Shown piece by piece: positions 17,139 to 26,092 of a stretch of DNA of 64,000 nucleotides (its first letter is position 1; each line of letters begins with the position of its first letter). Origin of the DNA: Chryseobacterium sp. ZHDP1 (GTDB lineage: Bacteria > Bacteroidota > Bacteroidia > Flavobacteriales > Weeksellaceae); NCBI RefSeq assembly GCF_018603435.1, contig NZ_CP075682.1, forward strand, positions 3,224,001 to 3,288,000. The letters run 5' to 3'. Under the pieces are notes generated by a model, which did no database searches, had not been told where the DNA came from, and saw only the letters and a program-made list of their open reading frames with translations. The translations under genes were made by a program, and so were the position numbers.

Positions 17139-18134
17139 ATGAAAAAATATATTTTAGGTATTTTTACTGTAGCAGTAGTAGCTTCGTGCGTAAGTAAGCA
17201 GGAAAGAGCAATGAAAAGTGCGGATAAAAATCTTATCTTAAAAACCGCCAATGAAAACTTTGCTAAAAAGAAGTGGAAAAACGCTTTAGCACTTTACGAC
17301 AGGCTTCCGAACCTTGTTGCAGGAACAGATGATGCTCCCAATGTGGTTTTTAATTCGGCGTATGCAAATTATTACGACAAAAACTACAGATTAGCGGGAA
17401 ATCAGTTTAAAAATTTTGCGATCAGCTTTCCTCAGGATAAAAGAAGGGAAGAGGCGGCATATATGTCTGCTCTGTGTTACTACGAAGGTTCAATGGATTA
17501 TAATCTGGATCAGTCTACCACACAAACTGCGATTAATGAACTTCAGGATTTCTTAAATAATTATCCTAATTCAGAAAGATCTAAAAATATCAATACTCTT
17601 ATTGACGAATTGTCTTACAAGCTTGAATTCAAAGCGTATGAAAATGCAAGACAATACTATAAAATGGCAGAATACAAAGCAGCCAACGTAGCATTTGAAA
17701 ACGTTCTGGAAGATTTTCCGAGTACAAAACTTCGTCCGCAGATTTATGATTACATCGTAAAATCCCGTTATGAGCTCGCTACAAAATCTATTTATGATCT
17801 TAAAGATGAGCGTATAGAAAGTGCGTTATCTTTCACAAAACAGATCGAAAAGGAAATGCCGAATACGGAAGTTGCTAAAACTGCTTTGGAAATCAGAAGT
17901 AAGCTTGAAAAAGAAAAGAAAGATTTTGCGGTAGTTAAGAAGAATACGGAAGCAAGAATTGCTGCTTTAACAGAAAAACAGAAAAGGCTGGAAGCAAAGA
18001 ATGCAGAACAGGCAAAAACTATTCAGCAGGAGAAAGATCAGGTAGAAGCAGAGAAGAAAGCAATGCAGATTCAGAGGGACAGTGCAGCGCTTAGCACACC
18101 TCCGCCGGCGGCGACTTTCAAAATTAAAAGATAA
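17139..18134 (+). CDS. bamD: Outer membrane assembly lipoprotein BamD
   Basis: 331-residue lipoprotein of the BAM complex, which inserts beta-barrel proteins into the outer membrane. The lipobox ends at Cys17 (VVASC). TPR-like repeats span residues 35-230 (NALALYDRLPNL, AGNQFKNFAISFPQDKRREEAAYMSALCYYE, YKAANVAFENVLEDFPST). A charged coiled coil follows (about 250-310, many Glu/Lys and EKQKRLEAKNAEQ), which is longer than in E. coli BamD (about 245 residues). It heads the bamD-rpoZ-coaBC-DUF4835-recN neighbourhood typical of Bacteroidetes. Confidence 0.9.
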   Translation: MKKYILGIFTVAVVASCVSKQERAMKSADKNLILKTANENFAKKKWKNALALYDRLPNLVAGTDDAPNVVFNSAYANYYDKNYRLAGNQFKNFAISFPQDKRREEAAYMSALCYYEGSMDYNLDQSTTQTAINELQDFLNNYPNSERSKNINTLIDELSYKLEFKAYENARQYYKMAEYKAANVAFENVLEDFPSTKLRPQIYDYIVKSRYELATKSIYDLKDERIESALSFTKQIEKEMPNTEVAKTALEIRSKLEKEKKDFAVVKKNTEARIAALTEKQKRLEAKNAEQAKTIQQEKDQVEAEKKAMQIQRDSAALSTPPPAATFKIKR

Positions 18135-18175
18135 TTCGTAAATTTGCGAACTTAAATAAAAATAATATTCTCAAA

Positions 18176-18499
18176 ATGAGTGTAAAAGATACAAAAGCAG
18201 AAGTAAATACCATTACTTACGATAAGGATAAGATTGAAGACAAAGTAGGCTCAATCTACGAAGCGATTGTTATCATGGGAAAAAGAGCAGAGCAGATCAA
18301 CGCTGAAATTCGTACAGAACTTCACAATAAGCTTGATGAGTTTGCTGTTCACAATTCTACATTGGAAGAAGTTTTCGAAAACAGAGAACAGATCGAGATC
18401 TCTAAACATTACGAAAAACTTCCAAAGCCGACTTCTATTGCAATTGAAGAATGGCTGAACGATGATGTGTACTTCAGAAAAACTGAAGAGAGAAAATAA
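18176..18499 (+). CDS. rpoZ: RNA polymerase omega subunit (Rpb6-like)
   Basis: 107 residues. The core SIYEAIVIMGKRAEQINAEIRTELHNKLDEF (about 27-57) is the Bacteroidetes form of the omega/Rpb6 fold that wraps the beta' C-terminus and helps assemble RNA polymerase. The N- and C-terminal extensions are typical of this phylum. It lies 41 bp after bamD, and a long hairpin follows it. Confidence 0.8.
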   Translation: MSVKDTKAEVNTITYDKDKIEDKVGSIYEAIVIMGKRAEQINAEIRTELHNKLDEFAVHNSTLEEVFENREQIEISKHYEKLPKPTSIAIEEWLNDDVYFRKTEERK

Positions 18500-18523
18500 A
18501 AATCAGTGTATTTTTTATATATG

Positions 18524-18557
18524 AAGGTCATAAGAAAATCTTTTTCTTATGACCTTT
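18524..18557 (+). terminator. Long hairpin after rpoZ
   Basis: AAGGTCATAAGAAAA pairs with TTTTCTTATGACCTT almost without a loop. The T tract after it is short (CTTTG), so it may be a partial terminator or an mRNA 3' stabiliser. Confidence 0.6.
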
Positions 18558-18619
18558 GTTGTTTGGACGGCTTTGTGAGAAAAAATAAGTAATTTAGTAT
18601 TCTTAAAAATTAAAATTGA

Positions 18620-19822
18620 ATGAGTCTTTCCGGTAAAAAAATTCTCATCGCGATTTCCGGAGGAATTGCAGCCTATAAAATCCATTTTCTGATCCGTGAC
18701 TTTGTAAAAAAAGGAGCCGAAATTCAGGTGATTATGACGCCTGATGCAGAAAATTTCGTTACGAAACTCAGTATTTCCACTTTATCTAAGAAGCCGGTTT
18801 ATTCAGACTTTTACAGCGATAACGGAACGTGGAACAGTCACGTGGAAATGGCTTTGTGGGCAGATGTCATGATTGTTGCGCCATGCACGGCAAGTACATT
18901 GTCTAAAATGGTTCATGGGTTATGCGATAATCTCGTAATTGCAACGTATATGTCTGCAAAATGTCCTGTTTTTATTGCTCCTGCAATGGATCTGGATATG
19001 TATGCACATCCGTCTACAACCAGAAATCTGGAATTGGCAGAAAGTTTCGGACACCATATTATTCCGGCGGAAAGCGGCGAACTGGCAAGCGGATTAATCG
19101 GGCAGGGAAGAATGGCAGAACCGGAAACCATAGCACAAACAATCGAAGATTTTTTTGACTCCAAAACTGAAAAAACATTAGCCGGAAAAACGGTTTTAAT
19201 TACAGCCGGTCCAACGTATGAAGCCATTGATCCTGTGAGATTCATCGGAAACCATTCCTCTGGAAAGATGGGGTTTTCTCTGGCGGAAGAAGCCGCAAAA
19301 AGAGGCGCAAAAGTAATCTTAATTTCGGGACCGAGCTCTCAGAAAATCAATAATAAAAATATTGAATTACACAAAGTAACCTCAGCAAAAGAAATGTTAT
19401 CGAAAGTTCTGGAATTTTATGATACAACAGACATCGGAATTGCAAGTGCTGCCGTTGCAGATTACGCTCCGAAAGAAGTGGCAAAGGAAAAGATCAAAAA
19501 GAATGACGAAAATTTAACGATCGAACTGGTTAAAAATCCGGACATTCTTAAAACCATGGGTGAAAAGAAAACCCATCAGTTTTTGGTCGGTTTTGCATTG
19601 GAAACTCAGAATGAAGAGGAAAATGCCAAAGGAAAACTGGAAAAGAAAAATCTGGATATGATCGTTTTAAACTCGCTTCGGGATGAAGGAGCCGGTTTTA
19701 AAAATGATACCAATAAAATAAAGATATTTACCAAAACGGAAAAAACAGAATTTGATCTGAAATCTAAAGAAGAGGTAGCAAAAGACATTTTGGATTTTGT
19801 TGAGTCTCAACTTTTAAAATAA
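18620..19822 (+). CDS. coaBC: Bifunctional phosphopantothenoylcysteine decarboxylase / phosphopantothenate-cysteine ligase
   Basis: Catalyses two steps of coenzyme A synthesis. Residues 1-185 are the FMN-dependent CoaC domain (ISGGIAAYK, ADVMIVAPCTASTLSKM, PAMDLDMY). Residues about 188-400 are the CoaB ligase (LITAGPTYEAIDPVRFIGNHSSGKMG, SAAVADYAP, KNPDIL). Length of 400 residues is normal. Type III pantothenate kinase, the first step of the pathway, is encoded elsewhere in the window at 50252. Confidence 0.95.
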   Translation: MSLSGKKILIAISGGIAAYKIHFLIRDFVKKGAEIQVIMTPDAENFVTKLSISTLSKKPVYSDFYSDNGTWNSHVEMALWADVMIVAPCTASTLSKMVHGLCDNLVIATYMSAKCPVFIAPAMDLDMYAHPSTTRNLELAESFGHHIIPAESGELASGLIGQGRMAEPETIAQTIEDFFDSKTEKTLAGKTVLITAGPTYEAIDPVRFIGNHSSGKMGFSLAEEAAKRGAKVILISGPSSQKINNKNIELHKVTSAKEMLSKVLEFYDTTDIGIASAAVADYAPKEVAKEKIKKNDENLTIELVKNPDILKTMGEKKTHQFLVGFALETQNEEENAKGKLEKKNLDMIVLNSLRDEGAGFKNDTNKIKIFTKTEKTEFDLKSKEEVAKDILDFVESQLLK

Positions 19823-19858
19823 TTTTAATAAATTTCCGTTCTCAATTTTTAGAAGATA

Positions 19859-20767
19859 ATGAAAAAATTTTTAAGCATATTTTTACTTCTGTTTTTATTC
19901 AGTCAGAGTTTTTCTCAGGAGTTACTGGCAACGGTACAGGTGAATTCCCAGCAATTGGGAGGAAGTAACCAGTCTGCCTACAAAGCTCTGGAGAAAAGTC
20001 TGAGAGATTTCATCAACAATACTAGCTGGACAGGAAAAAGACTGCAGAATTTTGAAAAAATAAAATCCAACTTCGCCATTGTGATCAGCGAAAGAGACGG
20101 AAACCGTTTCAAAGGAAGTATTGTGGTACAGGCAGTTCGTCCGGTTTTCAACACCACGTATGAATCTCCCTTGCTTAACCTTCAGGATACCAGATTTTCT
20201 TTCGATTACGTGGAAAACGAAAACCTTATCTTCAACGAAAGACAGTTTTCCGGAAAAAATTTAATTGATGTCATCAGTTTTTATGTGTACGTTATTTTGG
20301 GAATGGATGCAGACAGTTTTCAGTCGATGGCAGGAACACAATGGTATCAGAAAGCACAGCAGATTGCACAGAACGGGGAATCTCAGAATACCTATGACGG
20401 CTGGAAGCAGATTAATGAGCCGAGAAGCCGTTCTATTCTGATTAAAGAAATTATGAGCCCGAACTGGAGCCAGCTTCGCGCTACGATTTATTCTTATCAC
20501 AGAGCCGGACTGGATAATCTTTTCAATCAGGATCAGAGCCAGGGTAAAAAAGTAATTTTTGATGCTTTAATGCAGTTAAAACAATACGAAAACTCTTTCC
20601 AGCAGGCATATTTCTTCAATCTTTTCATGGATTCCAAGGCAGATGAGATTTTCAATATCTTCAATTCCGGAAATAACGGAGGAATTGTTTTAGGAGATCT
20701 TAAGAATGAAATGATCATCCTTTCGCCAAAAAATATTGATGCCAGATGGAATAAATGGAAACAGTAA
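19859..20767 (+). CDS. DUF4835 secreted protein
   Basis: 302 residues with a signal peptide (about 1-19, LFLFSQSFSQ). Motifs of the family are visible: LLATVQVNSQQ at the mature start, KIKSNFAIVISERDGNRFKGSIVVQAVRPVF-type strands, FDYVENENLIFN, and a C-terminal RWNKWKQ. It is periplasmic or outer-membrane associated and always found between coaBC and recN in Flavobacteria. Role unknown. Confidence 0.85.
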   Translation: MKKFLSIFLLLFLFSQSFSQELLATVQVNSQQLGGSNQSAYKALEKSLRDFINNTSWTGKRLQNFEKIKSNFAIVISERDGNRFKGSIVVQAVRPVFNTTYESPLLNLQDTRFSFDYVENENLIFNERQFSGKNLIDVISFYVYVILGMDADSFQSMAGTQWYQKAQQIAQNGESQNTYDGWKQINEPRSRSILIKEIMSPNWSQLRATIYSYHRAGLDNLFNQDQSQGKKVIFDALMQLKQYENSFQQAYFFNLFMDSKADEIFNIFNSGNNGGIVLGDLKNEMIILSPKNIDARWNKWKQ

Positions 20768-20772
20768 TTCTC

Positions 20773-20803
20773 TTGAATTCTGAAATCTAAAGTTCTATAT
20801 TTG
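20773..20803 (+). promoter_or_regulatory. Promoter of recN
   Basis: TTG (20773-20775), 20-bp spacer, then TATATTTG (20796-20803). This is the best two-element match to the flavobacterial consensus among the housekeeping promoters seen here. Confidence 0.6.
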
Positions 20804-20829
20804 CAATAGCCAAATAATCGCTATTATCA

Positions 20830-22479
20830 ATGCTTTCGAGAATTTACATTAAAAACTTTGCCCTTATTGATACGCTTGAAGTATCATTGCACAACGGTTT
20901 ACAGGTGATTACCGGAGAAACCGGTGCGGGAAAATCTATTATTTTAGGTGCGCTCCGACTGATTCTGGGCGAAAGAGCAGATGTAAAATCGATCTCAAAA
21001 GCAGAAGAAAAAAGCATCGTAGAAACAGAATTTTCCCTGAACAATCAGTTCAAAAAATTCTTTATCGAAAATGATCTGGATTATGAACATCAGACCATTA
21101 TCCGCAGGGAAATTTTACCTTCCGGAAAATCGAGGGCATTTATTAATGATGTTCCTGTAACACTGGATATTTTAAAGGAACTGTCTTCTCAGTTGATCGA
21201 CATTCACTCCCAGTTTGAAACGTCGAATCTTTTTACGGCAGAATATCAGTTTAAAATCATTGACGGACTTTCTGAAAACAAACAAATCATTCATGAGTAT
21301 CAGAATGAATTTTCAGATTTTCAAAGCCTTAAAACACAGCTTAAAAAACTACAGACTCAGCTTTCGGATTCCAATAAAGAAAGTGACTATAAAGCATTTC
21401 TTCTGAACGAGCTTCAGGAACTTCATCTGGATAATGTAGATTATGAAGAACTTCAGAATCAGCTTTCCATTCAGGAAAATGCGGAAATGATCTCCGATAA
21501 TCTGGCTCAGGTTTTATCAAGATTTCATCAGGAAGAAGTAGGAATTTTGTCATTTTTTAATGAAGCGAAAAATAAACTTGCTAAAATTGCGGAAGTTTCA
21601 CAGAGTTTTGCGGAACTTGATGAAAGGCTTGAAATGTCTTTTGTAGAATTAAAAGACATTATCTCCGAGCTTGAAGATGAAGCGGAAAGCATAGAAGTAA
21701 ATCCGGAAAATTTAGCGTTACTGGTTGAATTAAACAACAGAATCAATAATCTTTTTGTAAAACATAATGTTTCCGATCTTACGGAACTCAAAGAAATCAG
21801 AGATCAGTTAGCCGGAGAACAGCAGGGCACGTCCGAACTGGAGGCTCAGATTGAGGAGGTAGAAGAAAATATTTCCAAAAAAGAAAAAACACTTCAGTCT
21901 TTGGCTGAAAAGCTTTCGAAAAACAGAAAAAAGAGCATCCCTGTTTTCATCAAAAAAGCAGAATCTTTACTCAAAAAACTGGGGCTAGAAAAAGCCAGAG
22001 TTGATATTGAACTTTTTGATACCTCCGAATTCAACCCGTTCGGAAAAGAAAATATCCAGCTTTTGTTTCAGGCAAACTCAGGATTTCCGTTAAAGCCGAT
22101 ACAGACAGCAATTTCCGGTGGTGAAAGATCAAGGGTAATGTTGGCGGTAAAAAAGATCATTGCAGAAAGTGACGAACTTCCAACCTTAATTTTAGACGAA
22201 ATCGACACTGGAGTTTCCGGAAAAGTAGCCGAAGAGATTGGAAATCTAATGCGGGAAATGTCTGCCGATATGCAGCTTATCGTTATTTCTCACTTAGCGC
22301 AGGTTGCCGCAAAAGGAAATAACAATTACAAAGTGCTGAAACAGGACATCGCCGGAAAAACTCAGTCTACTATAGTTCCATTAAGTGACGAAGAAAAGCT
22401 GAACGAGATTGCCCAGTTGCTTTCCGGAAGTAAGATTACCGAAGCGGCTTTGGCGCAGGCGAAAGAATTGATAGGATAA
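20830..22479 (+). CDS. recN: DNA repair protein RecN
   Basis: SMC-like ATPase of double-strand-break repair. The 549-residue protein has Walker A GETGAGKS (about 31-38), two long coiled-coil arms (about 160-215 and 285-370) with an intervening region, the ABC signature SGGERSRVML (about 427-436), and Walker B TLILDEIDTG (about 455-464), followed by the ISHLAQVA loop. Length matches the family. It ends with a good terminator at 22504-22531. Confidence 0.95.
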   Translation: MLSRIYIKNFALIDTLEVSLHNGLQVITGETGAGKSIILGALRLILGERADVKSISKAEEKSIVETEFSLNNQFKKFFIENDLDYEHQTIIRREILPSGKSRAFINDVPVTLDILKELSSQLIDIHSQFETSNLFTAEYQFKIIDGLSENKQIIHEYQNEFSDFQSLKTQLKKLQTQLSDSNKESDYKAFLLNELQELHLDNVDYEELQNQLSIQENAEMISDNLAQVLSRFHQEEVGILSFFNEAKNKLAKIAEVSQSFAELDERLEMSFVELKDIISELEDEAESIEVNPENLALLVELNNRINNLFVKHNVSDLTELKEIRDQLAGEQQGTSELEAQIEEVEENISKKEKTLQSLAEKLSKNRKKSIPVFIKKAESLLKKLGLEKARVDIELFDTSEFNPFGKENIQLLFQANSGFPLKPIQTAISGGERSRVMLAVKKIIAESDELPTLILDEIDTGVSGKVAEEIGNLMREMSADMQLIVISHLAQVAAKGNNNYKVLKQDIAGKTQSTIVPLSDEEKLNEIAQLLSGSKITEAALAQAKELIG

Positions 22480-22503
22480 TTTTTAACGAAATAAAAGATA
22501 TAG

Positions 22504-22531
22504 GACTTCTGGATTTTCAGAGGTCTTTTTT
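22504..22531 (+). terminator. Terminator after recN
   Basis: GACTTCTG (22504-22511) pairs with CAGAGGTC (22518-22525) with one G-U, followed by six T. Confidence 0.8.
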
Positions 22532-22616
22532 ATTTTGGGGTCTATTTAACATAAAAACAAAGCTGTTTTTCATTTCAAAAAAATGATTACTTTTGATTTA
22601 TAATTTTAACGAAACA

Positions 22617-22772
22617 AGCGTAAGCTATCATACTGGATTAAGAAAACTGCGAATCTTCTTTATGCATCCAAAGAAATGATAGACTTACGCCCGTGTATCT
22701 ATAACTGGCACGGGCTAAGTCTTTCTGGATGCAGGGTTCTTCGCAGTACCTCTTAACCGATTGGCTTTTGCT
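22617..22772 (+). ncRNA. ssrS: Rod-shaped structured RNA, probable 6S RNA
   Basis: No protein frame covers this stretch, but it folds into one long interrupted hairpin. Paired segments from outside in: 22617-22625 with 22764-22772; GGATTAAGA 22635-22643 with TCTTAACC 22751-22758; ACTGCGAA 22646-22653 with TTCGCAGT 22740-22747; TGCATCCA 22663-22670 with TGGATGCA 22726-22733; GACTTA 22682-22687 with TAAGTC 22716-22721; GCCCGTG 22689-22695 with CACGGGC 22709-22715. The rod with internal bubbles and size of about 156 nt fits 6S RNA, which binds RNA polymerase as a promoter mimic. A 13-bp alternative pairing, 22618-22631 with 22676-22690, would rearrange it. Strand and identity are inferred from structure only. 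Confidence 0.55.
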
Positions 22773-23030
22773 CCGTGCCTTTTGCATGATTCTATCTTCT
22801 GATCAATTTTGTCTAAGGCTTTTTATTAAAATTAATACGACAGCTTTTGCCGTACCGCAAATTTATTTTTGCACATGAAAATGTTTAATTAAAAAATCTG
22901 AAAGCGATGAAAACACTGAATAGGTCGGGATAAAATAAACCGCAAAACTACGGACAAAGATATGGGGTTTTCCCTGTATTGATTAGAATTAAAAAAATAT
23001 AAATTCACAACTTTAAAAATTAATAACAAA
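22773..23030. other. Intergenic stretch between the ncRNA and the lipoprotein gene
   Basis: Holds a weak GCCTT...AAGGC hairpin with a T tract (about 22778-22826) that could end the RNA, and a -7 element TATTTTTG at 22864-22871 for the lipoprotein gene. No intact protein frame was seen. Confidence 0.4.
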
Positions 23031-24353
23031 ATGAAAAAATCTTATTTCATAATGCTTATAGCATTAATGTGTATGTTCTCCTGCAGAACAGAAAACACTT
23101 CAGATATTCTATCTGATCAAACCCACAAATCGAAGTTTGATGCAAGCTTTAAAGAAGTATTACAGGCTACAAAATCTCCGGATGAAAGCTCTTTGATGGC
23201 AAAAGTGCAGGACTTTACGGAAGATTATAATCCTTCTGATTTTATCATGGATACAGCCAAAATAAAGAAAACCTTAAAGAATGGAGAGGTTAACGAATAC
23301 GCAATATATCTAAAAAAGAAAAACGAAACTGAAATCGGAGTCTTTTACAATCTGGTATTTACTAAAAAGATAGACAGCTGGAAAAAATATTTAGTAAAAT
23401 TTACTCCTGCTATTATTCCTGAGAGCAATAACAAGGTTGGTTACAAATGCGAGTTTATTTCAAAAAAAGCACAAGCTTCCAAGTGTGGATCTTCTTTTTA
23501 TATGACAGAGTATTTCCAATGTTGGGCGGGACATACAGACTCCAATGATGGAGATTGTAATGGATGCTGGAGATTAGGCTCTTATGGTATTGCAAATACC
23601 TGCGATGAGGAAGCTCCGGATGATTTTAACGGAGCAGGAGATAATTACGGTGGCGGTGCAACTCCTAATGTGGATGGGCTTATCCATGTGTATGCAGACC
23701 CTTCTCATTGGGCTCTGTATAACAGTTTATCGGCAGAGAATAAATTTAAATGTTATCAGGCTTTACTTTTGTCGAGTGATACGAGTTATGTGAATTTCTC
23801 AATAGATTTCTTTAGTAGCAACTCTACGGTAACAATACAGCAGTTTCAGAATTGGTTTTTGGATCCAAATGGAAATCCTAATCTTATTTTTGAAAATTTT
23901 ACAAGTTCAAATAATGTGTTAGTATTTAATACAATGAGCGATTTTAAAAATTTTCTAACTAATGATATAAGTAATTCATCATATTCTAATAGTACTATCT
24001 TTGATAATGGGCAAGAAAAAATTACACGACTTAGAGTTAACAGGATGGGTATTTATAATACTGGTATTAATATTGAAATTAAATTAAAAAAGGTAAATAA
24101 TTTATGGACATATGATTCTGTAGCATCTGAAGAATATATTGGAGTGGGATTTGTATACGAATGGGCACAATCAAATTATACTTCAAATACCAACAACAAT
24201 GTTTTGACATTGGAAGTTTTTGGATATGAAAAAGTAGGAGTTTCTGTCGTTGGTATTGATGTTAAATATAAAAACTATGCAAAAGTTTTGATAAAAATAA
24301 ATCAAACCACTGGTCAAATAATTTCAGCAACTTTCATAGATTTACCAAATTAA
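23031..24353 (+). CDS. Cys-rich lipoprotein of unknown function
   Basis: 440 residues with a lipobox ending at Cys18 (MCMFSC). Residues 40-145 form an N-terminal domain. A Cys-rich block follows at about 143-200 (eight or so Cys: YKCEF, SKCGSS, FQCWAGH, GDCNGCWR, NTCDEE), then a Gly-rich hinge (GAGDNYGGGATP). The C-terminal half (210-440) is Asn/Ser-rich with beta-strand character and has no recognised motif. The layout of conserved N-terminus, hinge and distinct C-terminus, followed by a tiny membrane protein, is reminiscent of polymorphic effector/immunity pairs, but this is speculative. Confidence 0.65.
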   Translation: MKKSYFIMLIALMCMFSCRTENTSDILSDQTHKSKFDASFKEVLQATKSPDESSLMAKVQDFTEDYNPSDFIMDTAKIKKTLKNGEVNEYAIYLKKKNETEIGVFYNLVFTKKIDSWKKYLVKFTPAIIPESNNKVGYKCEFISKKAQASKCGSSFYMTEYFQCWAGHTDSNDGDCNGCWRLGSYGIANTCDEEAPDDFNGAGDNYGGGATPNVDGLIHVYADPSHWALYNSLSAENKFKCYQALLLSSDTSYVNFSIDFFSSNSTVTIQQFQNWFLDPNGNPNLIFENFTSSNNVLVFNTMSDFKNFLTNDISNSSYSNSTIFDNGQEKITRLRVNRMGIYNTGINIEIKLKKVNNLWTYDSVASEEYIGVGFVYEWAQSNYTSNTNNNVLTLEVFGYEKVGVSVVGIDVKYKNYAKVLIKINQTTGQIISATFIDLPN

Positions 24354-24363
24354 AATTTCACAT

Positions 24364-24519
24364 ATGGAAACTACTATTTCATCACCAAGTTCTAGTGCTA
24401 TTATTATTCAAACTTTAACTTTTATTTTATACATTGCTATATTAATCGGAGGAATATATCTTATTAGATCAATCAAATCTATAAAGAAAAGATTGGATAA
24501 GTTGGAAAATGAAAAATAA
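24364..24519 (+). CDS. 51-residue membrane protein downstream of the lipoprotein
   Basis: ATG to TAA frame of 51 codons starting 10 bp after the lipoprotein stop. It has a short Ser/Thr-rich N-terminus, one hydrophobic helix (about 13-35, ending in GGIYLI), then a basic amphipathic tail (RSIKSIKKRLDKLENEK). Tight spacing and a shared terminator indicate cotranscription with the lipoprotein. It could be a membrane partner or immunity protein; nothing in the sequence proves this. Confidence 0.6.
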   Translation: METTISSPSSSAIIIQTLTFILYIAILIGGIYLIRSIKSIKKRLDKLENEK

Positions 24520-24522
24520 AAG

Positions 24523-24555
24523 AAAACCGCAGAAAATTTCTGCGGTTTTCTTTTT
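24523..24555 (+). terminator. Terminator after the lipoprotein pair
   Basis: AAAACCGCAGAAA pairs with TTTCTGCGGTTTT (13 bp), followed by CTTTTT. Confidence 0.9.
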
Positions 24556-24624
24556 CCATCCATACAATATTCAATTTCTGTAACAATTCTATCTTTATAC
24601 AAACTAATGTAATAAAAGATAGCT

Positions 24625-26091
24625 ATGTTTTTAAAATTCCTCAGATTAGAAATCAAAAGCTTTTTTCGGGGCAGTTCTTTAGGAATCAATCTGGCAATGA
24701 AGATTCTTCGTTTTATCGGGATTCTTTATTTTATGGCTTGTCTTGTTGGAGGGGCATTTGTCGCGTTTTTTTTTATACAGGAAGAAATGCATCAGAATCC
24801 CTTTAAAGTGGTTTCAAAATTCATGATTGCAGCGTGGGCGGTTGATCTCATTGCCAAATATATATGGCAGGAATTGCCGACACAGAATATCAAGCCGTTT
24901 CTTACGCTCAATATTCCCAAAAAGACATTGGTGAATTATATGCTGGGAAAAACATTTCTGTCAGCTTTCAGTTGGTTCAATTCCCTGTTCCTGATTACTT
25001 TTTCCATCATTGCATTATTCAACGGATATGATGTTTTAGGCGTTGTTGGATGGCTCATTGGGATTTCGTTGTTATTTTACCTGAATAATTTTATCAACAT
25101 TCTTTTTAACGATAAAGAAACCATTGCCATTTTTGTCGGATGTATTTTTGCAACAGTTGCAGGATTGGCGTATTACAATATTGTTCCGGTTCTGGATTAT
25201 TCTGAGCAGTTTTTTTATAATTTTTTTGAAAGGCCTTATTTTGTAGTGATTTCAATCGGGTTGTTTTTCGGGTTGTGGAAAATCTGCTATAACCATATCC
25301 GGAAAATATTTTATCTGGATGAAGGTCTGGAAGCTAAAAAAGAAATTGGAAGAACCGAGAATATTACCTTTCTCAACAAATACGGAGCAATCGGAACGTT
25401 CATCAATAACGATATTAAAATGCTGAAACGCAATAAGGTAACGAAAGGAATTTTGTGGGGAAGCATTATGTTTCTTTTCTACGGATTGCTGATGTTTTCG
25501 TCACCGATTTACAAAACACCTGCAATGATGATGTTCATGGGATTATTTGTAACCGGAGGATTTCAGTTTATGTTCGGACAAAGGGTTCCTGCTTTCGACA
25601 GCTCTTACTATCCTTTGATGATGACGCTGAATGTTCCTTACAAAGAATACCTGAAAGCAAAATGGTGGCTGATGAATATTGTCACCGCTTTTTCCATGAT
25701 TCTGGCGGTTTGCTATGCCTATTTCGGTTGGGAAATGTATCTCACCTTCTTCGCTGCCGGAATTTACAATATCGGAGTAAATTCTCAGTTTACACTTTGG
25801 TCGGGCGCTTTTAACAAAACGCAGATGGATCTTAATGCCAAAGAAAAAAGATTCGGACAGAAAAACAGCTTTAACGTAAAAGCGCTTCTGCTTTTAATTC
25901 CGAAGATGTTTCTTCCGATGCTTGTTTTCGCATTGATGCAGAAATTTTTCAGTATTACACCGGGAGTTATCAGTATCGGAGTTCTGGGAGTAATCGGATT
26001 TTTCATCAGAGAAAAGATCTTCGATATTATCGTAAAACACTACAAGGTAGAAAAATACAGTACATTAGAAGCATTCAAAAACAAAGATTAA
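24625..26091 (+). CDS. ABC exporter permease, DUF5687 family
   Basis: 488 residues with about ten to twelve hydrophobic helices in two clusters split by a cytosolic loop (about 225-270, LDEGLEAKKEIGRTENITFLNKYG). The N-terminus MFLKFLRLEIKSFFRGSSLG is typical of the Bacteroidetes DUF5687 permeases. It lies one base before the ATPase gene at 26093, so the pair forms a two-component exporter. The substrate cannot be told from sequence. Confidence 0.8.
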   Translation: MFLKFLRLEIKSFFRGSSLGINLAMKILRFIGILYFMACLVGGAFVAFFFIQEEMHQNPFKVVSKFMIAAWAVDLIAKYIWQELPTQNIKPFLTLNIPKKTLVNYMLGKTFLSAFSWFNSLFLITFSIIALFNGYDVLGVVGWLIGISLLFYLNNFINILFNDKETIAIFVGCIFATVAGLAYYNIVPVLDYSEQFFYNFFERPYFVVISIGLFFGLWKICYNHIRKIFYLDEGLEAKKEIGRTENITFLNKYGAIGTFINNDIKMLKRNKVTKGILWGSIMFLFYGLLMFSSPIYKTPAMMMFMGLFVTGGFQFMFGQRVPAFDSSYYPLMMTLNVPYKEYLKAKWWLMNIVTAFSMILAVCYAYFGWEMYLTFFAAGIYNIGVNSQFTLWSGAFNKTQMDLNAKEKRFGQKNSFNVKALLLLIPKMFLPMLVFALMQKFFSITPGVISIGVLGVIGFFIREKIFDIIVKHYKVEKYSTLEAFKNKD

Positions 26092-26092
26092 T

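Noticed and set aside
22617..22772. tmRNA, RNase P RNA or SRP RNA for the structured RNA
   Set aside because: No tag frame or tRNA-like 3' end, none of the RNase P conserved blocks, and no SRP tetraloop motif were seen.
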